DNA from: Kiritimatiellia bacterium
Lineage (GTDB): Bacteria; Verrucomicrobiota; Kiritimatiellia; UBA8416; SLMC01
Direction of reading: 5' to 3'
Length of the DNA: 34,025 nucleotides
Assembly: GCA_007134465.1 (NCBI GenBank)
Contig: SLKS01000340.1
Coordinates: 1 to 34,025, forward strand
Part shown: one piece after another, positions 29,045-34,025 of the stretch
Layout of the letters: every line of letters starts with the position of its first letter
Numbering within the stretch: position 1 is the stretch's first letter
The notes under the pieces: model-generated
What the model was told of the DNA's origin: nothing
Database searches by the model: none
The model's input: only the letters and a program-made list of their open reading frames with translations
Made by a program: the position numbers and the translations under genes

Positions 29045-29920
29045 ATGGCGGAAGGTATCCCGGATCGCACTGTGGACGCAGTCCTGCGCGGCGGTGCCGA
29101 CTGGCTCGCTCGCCGGGGCGTCGACCAGCCTCGCATCGCCTGCGAATTGTTGCTGGCCCGGCTGCTGGCCCGACCGCGGCTGTCGTTGCACCTGATCGGC
29201 GACCAAACGCTCGACGACCGCCGGCTCGAAGCCATGCGTCGGGGTTTGCGGCGGGTGGCAGCCGACGAGCCGGTCCAGTACGTAACCGGGCAAGCCGAGT
29301 TCATGGGCCATGTCTTCGCTACCGACAAGCGCGCCCTGATTCCCCGCCCCGAAACGGAAGTTCTGGTTCGCGAAGTTCTGGCCTGCGCTCCCTTGTGGCA
29401 GGACAAGACGCCGGCCATCGTGGATGCGGGAACCGGGTCCGGCTGCATTGTGCTTAGCCTGGCTCTGGAACGGCCCGCCGCGCACTATATCGGGCTCGAC
29501 ATCAGTCCGGACGCCGTGGCGCTGGCCCAGGAGAACCGGCAAGCTTTGGGTGCGCAAGACCGCGTTGCGCTCGCCGAGGGCGAACTGGCCGATACGGTCG
29601 AACCCGGCATGCTGGACGCGCTGGTATCGAATCCGCCCTACATTCCTACTTCTGTCTGGGAAACGCTGCCCGCGCACATTCGCGAGCATGAGCCGCGGCT
29701 GGCGCTCGACGGCGGCCCCGACGGGCTGGCCGTTCTCGAGCAGATGGTGCAGGACGCGACCTTCGCTCTCAAGCCGCAGGGTCGGCTATTTCTGGAAATC
29801 GGCTACGATCAGGGGCCGCGCGTCCGCGCGCTGTGCGAGGAAGCCGGATTCGCCGACATCGTCGTCGCGCCCGACCTGGCCGGCCGCGACCGCGTCGTCC
29901 ACGCCCGCTGGCCGGGGTGA
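29045..29920 (+). CDS. prmC: Release factor glutamine methyltransferase PrmC
   Basis: QYVTGQAEFMGHVFATDKRALIPRPETEVLV; VDAGTGSGCIVLSLALERP; LDALVSNPPYIP (NPPY motif). Confidence 0.95.
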   Translation: MAEGIPDRTVDAVLRGGADWLARRGVDQPRIACELLLARLLARPRLSLHLIGDQTLDDRRLEAMRRGLRRVAADEPVQYVTGQAEFMGHVFATDKRALIPRPETEVLVREVLACAPLWQDKTPAIVDAGTGSGCIVLSLALERPAAHYIGLDISPDAVALAQENRQALGAQDRVALAEGELADTVEPGMLDALVSNPPYIPTSVWETLPAHIREHEPRLALDGGPDGLAVLEQMVQDATFALKPQGRLFLEIGYDQGPRVRALCEEAGFADIVVAPDLAGRDRVVHARWPG

Positions 29921-30070
29921 AGTTGTTTGCTCGCATTGTTTTTGGCTTGTAGCGCAGTCGTCCTGGTTGTAGATTGCCTGTTGAACTGCGCTTCCTTTAC
30001 CCGTGCGTCTGGATGGTTCGCTGTGCTGTTCGCGCCGATGCCGTCCACCCTTTTTGCGAGGGCGACAGCC

Positions 30071-30319
30071 ATGAAAGAACAAGACCGACCCCGCGCGACG
30101 AGCAAGCCCGGCCAAACGGCTGCTCTTGCGGAACGCGCGGAGGAGCGACGGCGACGCATGACAGCGCACGTCGCCGCGAATTGGCGGGAAGCCGAGGACT
30201 GGGATTTGGATTTCTGGCAGCGGCAAGGAGCCGAAGCCCGTCTGTCCGCGCTGGTTGCGCTGCGCAACGACTTGGCCGCCATACGGGGAACCGGCGCCGC
30301 GTTAGATGGGGACGACTGA
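30071..30319 (+). CDS. Small charged protein, putative partner (antitoxin-like) of the following nucleotidyltransferase
   Basis: MKEQDRPRATSKPGQTAALAERAEERRRRMTAHVAANWREAEDWDLDFWQRQGAEARLSALVALRNDLAAIRG...; stop overlaps next ATG (TGATG). Confidence 0.6.
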   Translation: MKEQDRPRATSKPGQTAALAERAEERRRRMTAHVAANWREAEDWDLDFWQRQGAEARLSALVALRNDLAAIRGTGAALDGDD

Positions 30320-30768
30320 TGGACACTATCCGGGATTTCGCGGATTTGCTTGATGCTTTCGGCCGACACGGCGTGCGCTATCTCATTGTCGGAGGGCTCG
30401 CATTCGTCTACCACGCAAAACCGCGCTTCACCAAGGATATGGACGTATGGGTCGAACCGACACCGGTCAATCTGGAGAAGGCCAACCGGGCGCTCGCGGA
30501 ATTTGGCAGCCCCAACTTGCTGGATGCGGATCGGCCGGAGAGCATTCTGCAGATCGGTCTGCCGCCGAACCGGATTGATGTTTTGCAAACGATCGAAGGC
30601 GCATCTTTCATGGCCGCCTGGCCGAAACGCGAGATTTCGGCGTATGGTCCGGCACAGGCCAATTGGATCGATCTCGACAGTCTTATCCGCATCAAAGAGA
30701 GAATAGACGATCCGCGCCATCAGGCCGACGCCAGAGACTTGCGCAAGGTGCGCGACAGGTCGGAATAG
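30319..30768 (+). CDS. Nucleotidyltransferase-fold protein (AbiEii/DUF6036-like)
   Basis: MDTIRDFADLLDAFGRHGVRYLIVGGLAFVYHAKPRFTKDMDVWVEPT: GG...DxD NTase signature. Confidence 0.75.
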   Translation: MDTIRDFADLLDAFGRHGVRYLIVGGLAFVYHAKPRFTKDMDVWVEPTPVNLEKANRALAEFGSPNLLDADRPESILQIGLPPNRIDVLQTIEGASFMAAWPKREISAYGPAQANWIDLDSLIRIKERIDDPRHQADARDLRKVRDRSE

Positions 30769-30820
30769 GGGGGACGAAAAGCGAGATGATTCCGCCTCCC
30801 CGCGGTTTTCCGGCAGGCCG

Positions 30821-31141
30821 TTACGGCGCGGGCGCGAGCTTGCGGGCCAACCCGATCTCGTCCTTCAGCGTTTCCTCGATCATGGCTCTTTGGATGGAAG
30901 GAACCGGGATCAGGGCCAATTGCAAAACCATCATATCCCGCCGGGGCAAATCGCGGCGTTGTCTTTTCGCGTCCTCTTCCTGTTCCCGATACCGCTTCGC
31001 CATTGTAAGGATGCCGGATTGCTCCGCTTGCCGAATCGCTTCGGCCCGCCCCATTTGCTTTACGGATTCCGCCAGCAAAAAGGAAATGCCGATGCCATGG
31101 CCTATCCCGTTATCATTCCCTCGCCCCGCGTGCAAGATCAT
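30821..31141 (-). CDS. Hypothetical short ORF or gene remnant
   Basis: C-terminal half QAEQSGILTMAKRYREQEEDAKRQRRDLPRRDMMVLQLALIPVPSIQRAMIEETLKDEIGLARK looks protein-like; no family recognised. Confidence 0.3.
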   Translation of the reverse strand: MILHAGRGNDNGIGHGIGISFLLAESVKQMGRAEAIRQAEQSGILTMAKRYREQEEDAKRQRRDLPRRDMMVLQLALIPVPSIQRAMIEETLKDEIGLARKLAPAP

Positions 31142-31165
31142 TCGCCACAGTTGTCATTCGTCTTA

Positions 31166-31527
31166 TCTTGGGCCGCCGTATCGAAGCGCAGCGAGCCTGT
31201 GGCCGGCCTTCCCAAGACCCCCAGGCCGGGGGAACGGGGGACGGAACGGAACCGAATCGGCCCGTGTGGGGCCGCGCCGGTCGGCGTCGGGATGGCCGGG
31301 GAAGCCGGAGGGAACAGAAGACCGCGTTATGCGCACGTTGGCGGCGGAAGCGAGGAGCGACTGCACCGCAGATTCCGCATTAACGCCCACGTCGTCATAA
31401 CGCGCTTCTGTTCAGGGAGGACGCCGCAGGCTTTGCGCAGGCGGACGACCGGCCTCCGGCAAGCATGAACGCGTGCCGAGCTTGTCCGGCAAGCTTCATG
31501 CCCCCGGCCATCCCGACGCCGTCCGGC
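31166..31527. repeat. Nested inverted-repeat region (candidate structured RNA or palindromic mobile repeat)
   Basis: Exact 20-bp IR 31282-31301/31502-31521; inner IR about 31323-31343/31388-31408; hairpins 31166-31172/31211-31217, 31203-31209/31223-31229 and AGCTTG-tccgg-CAAGCT near 31479-31495. Confidence 0.75.
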
Positions 31528-31577
31528 TGTGGTTCCGCCGGGCCGTCCGATTTAAACCGCTTCTGCCTTGCGCTTCT

Positions 31578-31901
31578 TCAATTGTCGGATCTCGGGACAT
31601 GGCACCTCTTTTTAGAGTGACACCTTTTTTTTAAAGATGATGCGCATCCGCTCCTTCGATACAATTTATATGCGTAGATGCCAGCTACCCCCATCAATAC
31701 TATGCCGCCTAGGAAAAGCATCCTTTGGTGGCGAACTATCGCCTCTTCAAATCCTGGTTCGCCTTTATTGATGAGAACGTTATTGAATGTAATGCTGTTT
31801 GCCGATTCCGCTGTCACAGCAGCCGCCAGAAATAAACAACCCAAAGCGAAACTCACAATCAGGCCAAGGATGCGTTCATTCCGTTTCGATCCAAGAAACA
31901 T
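31578..31901 (-). CDS. Small two-TM hypothetical protein downstream of the RHS gene (candidate immunity protein)
   Basis: MFLGSKRNERILGLIVSFALGCLFLAAAVTAESANSITFNNVLINKGEPGFEEAIVRHQRMLFLGGIVLMGVAGIYAYKLYRRSG; GGAGGT SD on the minus strand just upstream of the ATG; 24 nt after the RHS stop. Confidence 0.65.
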   Translation of the reverse strand: MFLGSKRNERILGLIVSFALGCLFLAAAVTAESANSITFNNVLINKGEPGFEEAIVRHQRMLFLGGIVLMGVAGIYAYKLYRRSGCASSLKKRCHSKKRCHVPRSDN

Positions 31902-31925
31902 CGTTATACCTCCATATCATTTGAG

Positions 31926-34025
31926 TTATCTAGGACCAAGATACCGCCTGTGTATAACGGTTTCAGTGCCGTATGTAAAAGTGCCGCTAATGCTAATCCC
32001 GCTCAGTCCTCGACTTGTGTGTCGATGCGGACTACCCCAGAAAAAATTGTTCCACTCAAGACCTTCAGCCCCACCATACAGTAAAGAGGCAGAGAGTGCA
32101 GCGCGCCAAGATTCTGTGGCGTCAGCAGGTTGATTACAAGGATCGCTTGAGTAATCTGCGGATATGCTCGGCATAGAAGGCCCGAGGCTTGCTCCCAAGC
32201 CAAACCCTGAGCGAACGGATAAAATCAGATAACGATACCTGCCATCTGGCCGCAAAACAGTGGTTTCAACAAAGCTAAATTCTCCTCCCATAAACTTGTA
32301 CGCGCCAAAACCCGCTCCTCTGTTGCGCAAGTCAATAGGACCAGGATCAGGTAATCCTCGACTGGATCGGATAGTTCGTTCAATCCCATAGGTTACTTCA
32401 TCAATGCCCGTTACCCCATTGATAATGCGACCAAACCAAGAATTGTCCAACCATGCGGCAATTCGTTCTCCACGACTCGGATTCATGCCGAACGCATCAG
32501 AAAACATCACGGGATTGTTGTCGAACGCCACGAACTGGTTGAGACCGCCGTTGATGCCGATGGGGTCTTTGGAGAGCCATCTCCCTGTTTCTGGATCGTA
32601 CCATCTTGCACGGAAATAATAAAGCCCGGTGGCCCAACTGTATTCGCGGCCTTGGAACAAGTAACGGTTGCCAAGCGCGGATTCGGAAAGCGGCGAGCCA
32701 TTGCCATCGAACACGCCGAGCACGTTGCCCCAGGCGTCGAACCGGTAGCTTTCGACGATGGCGCCGATCTCGTCGGCGAAGGCGTGGACAGTGCCGAGAT
32801 GGTCGGTGAGCACGTAGTAGGTGTTGGTTTGGTTTTGGCCATGCACGGTCATGGCGAGCAGGTTGTCTATGCCGGCGCCCCAGGTGTAGGAACGCAACAC
32901 GGCGCCGTTGTCGTCCACGTCGGCTACGACATGGATGCCGTCGTACACATGCCAGTTGGTGACGCCGTTTTGGACGGTGTACAGCCTGCGGCCGAGCGCG
33001 TCATGGCCGTAGGTTTCGGCGAGCACGCCGTTGGTGGCGATGCTTTCGAGTTGATACAGCCCGTTCCAGGCCAGAGCGAGGTCGGGCTTTCCTGCGCGGA
33101 CGATGTTGGTGACGCAGCCCGCGGCGTCTTGGGCGTAGCTGCCGCCGGTCCATGTGTCGAGCCGGTTGCCGAGTCCGAGCGTGTAGGCGTTGGTGACGCC
33201 GTTGATGACGGTCTGCGTTCGGTTCCCGGCCAAATCGTAGCCGTAGAACGTGCCGGGTTCGCCGGAGCGGATTTCGCCGGTCAGCCGGTCGAGGTCGTCG
33301 TACTGGTAGACGATGTTGGCGCCGGTCTCCAGCAGGACGTTTGTGATCATTCCGGCGGCGTTGTAGCCGTAGTCGAAGGAGCGCAGAACGCCGCCGTCGC
33401 CCGCGCGCCAGACGATGTTCGTCAGCTCGTCCATCTGGCTGTAGGCGTATTCGGCGAAGATGCCGGAAGTCGCGTTGGTCAGCGATGAGAGAAGTCCGTT
33501 GTAGGGATTGTAGTCGTTTAGGAAAGACAAGGGCTGAGGGCCGAGACCTGAAACCTGAATTTCGGAGAGGCGTTCGGCGGCGTCGAAGGCGTAGCGGACG
33601 GGGCCGGCGATGCCGACAACGCCGGTGACGTTGCCGACGGGGTCATGGCTGTAGTGCAGGGTTCCGCCGGGCGCGGGCTGGGTCTGGGCGGTCAGCCGCC
33701 CGGCCAGGTCCCAGGCGTTGGAGACGGAGCCGTGCGCGTTGACGGCTTCGCGCGGCAGGCCGTTGCCGAGCCAGGAATAGTAGACAACGCCGCCGGGGTA
33801 ATGCTGCGCGGAGAGCCGGGCGGCGGAATCGTATTCGTTGCTGACGACGGTGCCGTCGAAGCGCTGCACGGAAAGGACCATGTCGTCGAGCCCGTAGCTC
33901 ACGGTCATGACCTGGCCTTCGAGGTTGGTGACGGCGACGGGCCGGGCCTGGATGTCGAGGGCGTAGGCTTCGACAAGGCGGTCGAGCGGGTCGGTGATGT
34001 GCAGCGTGTTGAACTGCTGATCGTA
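31926..34025 (-). CDS. RHS repeat-associated core domain protein with unique C-terminal tail, truncated by right window edge
   Basis: YD/RHS repeats (YDDLDRLTGEIRSGEPGTFYGYDLAGNRTQTVINGVTN); core YYFRARWYDPETGRWLSKDPIGINGGLNQFVAFDNNPVMFSDAFG; reading frame open to 34025 (YDQQFNTLHITDPLDRLVEAYALDIQARPVAVTNLEGQ). Confidence 0.93.
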   Translation of the reverse strand, partial: YDQQFNTLHITDPLDRLVEAYALDIQARPVAVTNLEGQVMTVSYGLDDMVLSVQRFDGTVVSNEYDSAARLSAQHYPGGVVYYSWLGNGLPREAVNAHGSVSNAWDLAGRLTAQTQPAPGGTLHYSHDPVGNVTGVVGIAGPVRYAFDAAERLSEIQVSGLGPQPLSFLNDYNPYNGLLSSLTNATSGIFAEYAYSQMDELTNIVWRAGDGGVLRSFDYGYNAAGMITNVLLETGANIVYQYDDLDRLTGEIRSGEPGTFYGYDLAGNRTQTVINGVTNAYTLGLGNRLDTWTGGSYAQDAAGCVTNIVRAGKPDLALAWNGLYQLESIATNGVLAETYGHDALGRRLYTVQNGVTNWHVYDGIHVVADVDDNGAVLRSYTWGAGIDNLLAMTVHGQNQTNTYYVLTDHLGTVHAFADEIGAIVESYRFDAWGNVLGVFDGNGSPLSESALGNRYLFQGREYSWATGLYYFRARWYDPETGRWLSKDPIGINGGLNQFVAFDNNPVMFSDAFGMNPSRGERIAAWLDNSWFGRIINGVTGIDEVTYGIERTIRSSRGLPDPGPIDLRNRGAGFGAYKFMGGEFSFVETTVLRPDGRYRYLILSVRSGFGLGASLGPSMPSISADYSSDPCNQPADATESWRAALSASLLYGGAEGLEWNNFFWGSPHRHTSRGLSGISISGTFTYGTETVIHRRYLGPR

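Noticed and set aside
30890-31468. 192-aa plus-strand ORF over the nested-palindrome region
   Set aside because: Composition typical of non-coding GC-rich DNA; start lies antisense to another ORF and no motifs are recognisable.
32652-33488. 278-aa plus-strand ORF inside the RHS region
   Set aside because: Antisense of RHS/YD repeats; Val/Gly/His-rich periodicity reflects the repeats on the opposite strand.

Overview
A 34 kb window of high-GC bacterial chromosome, mostly core metabolic and housekeeping genes. The lineage is probably PVC-like (Kiritimatiellota/Verrucomicrobiota), inferred only from gene content and repeat style. Minus-strand run 1-8793: nadE > type III glutamine synthetase > gltB > gltD (gltD truncated by the left edge). 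Plus strand 9.2-14.9 kb: a putative lipoprotein with an apparent -1 frameshift, a pyridine-nucleotide disulfide oxidoreductase, a CSPAR-type sulfatase and an M42/M20-like peptidase. Then an Aquifex-type aconitase (-), a ChbG/YdjC-like deacetylase (+), xerC-rsmE (-), a nitroreductase and an SMP-30 family protein (+), and a TPR lipoprotein > cvpA > dnaG > radical SAM run (-). These are followed by rpmE, prfA, prmC and a small ORF/nucleotidyltransferase pair (+). The right end holds an RHS-repeat gene (truncated by the right edge) with a distinctive C-terminal tail and a small two-TM downstream gene. The signals least explained by known gene functions are intergenic: 9-bp-periodic inverted arrays, a composite repeat present twice in full and once in part (including between prfA and prmC), paired TCCGCC-type palindromes, a roughly 250-bp nested-palindrome region, and the candidate RHS tail/immunity pair. 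Family calls come from reading the translations; no database search was possible.
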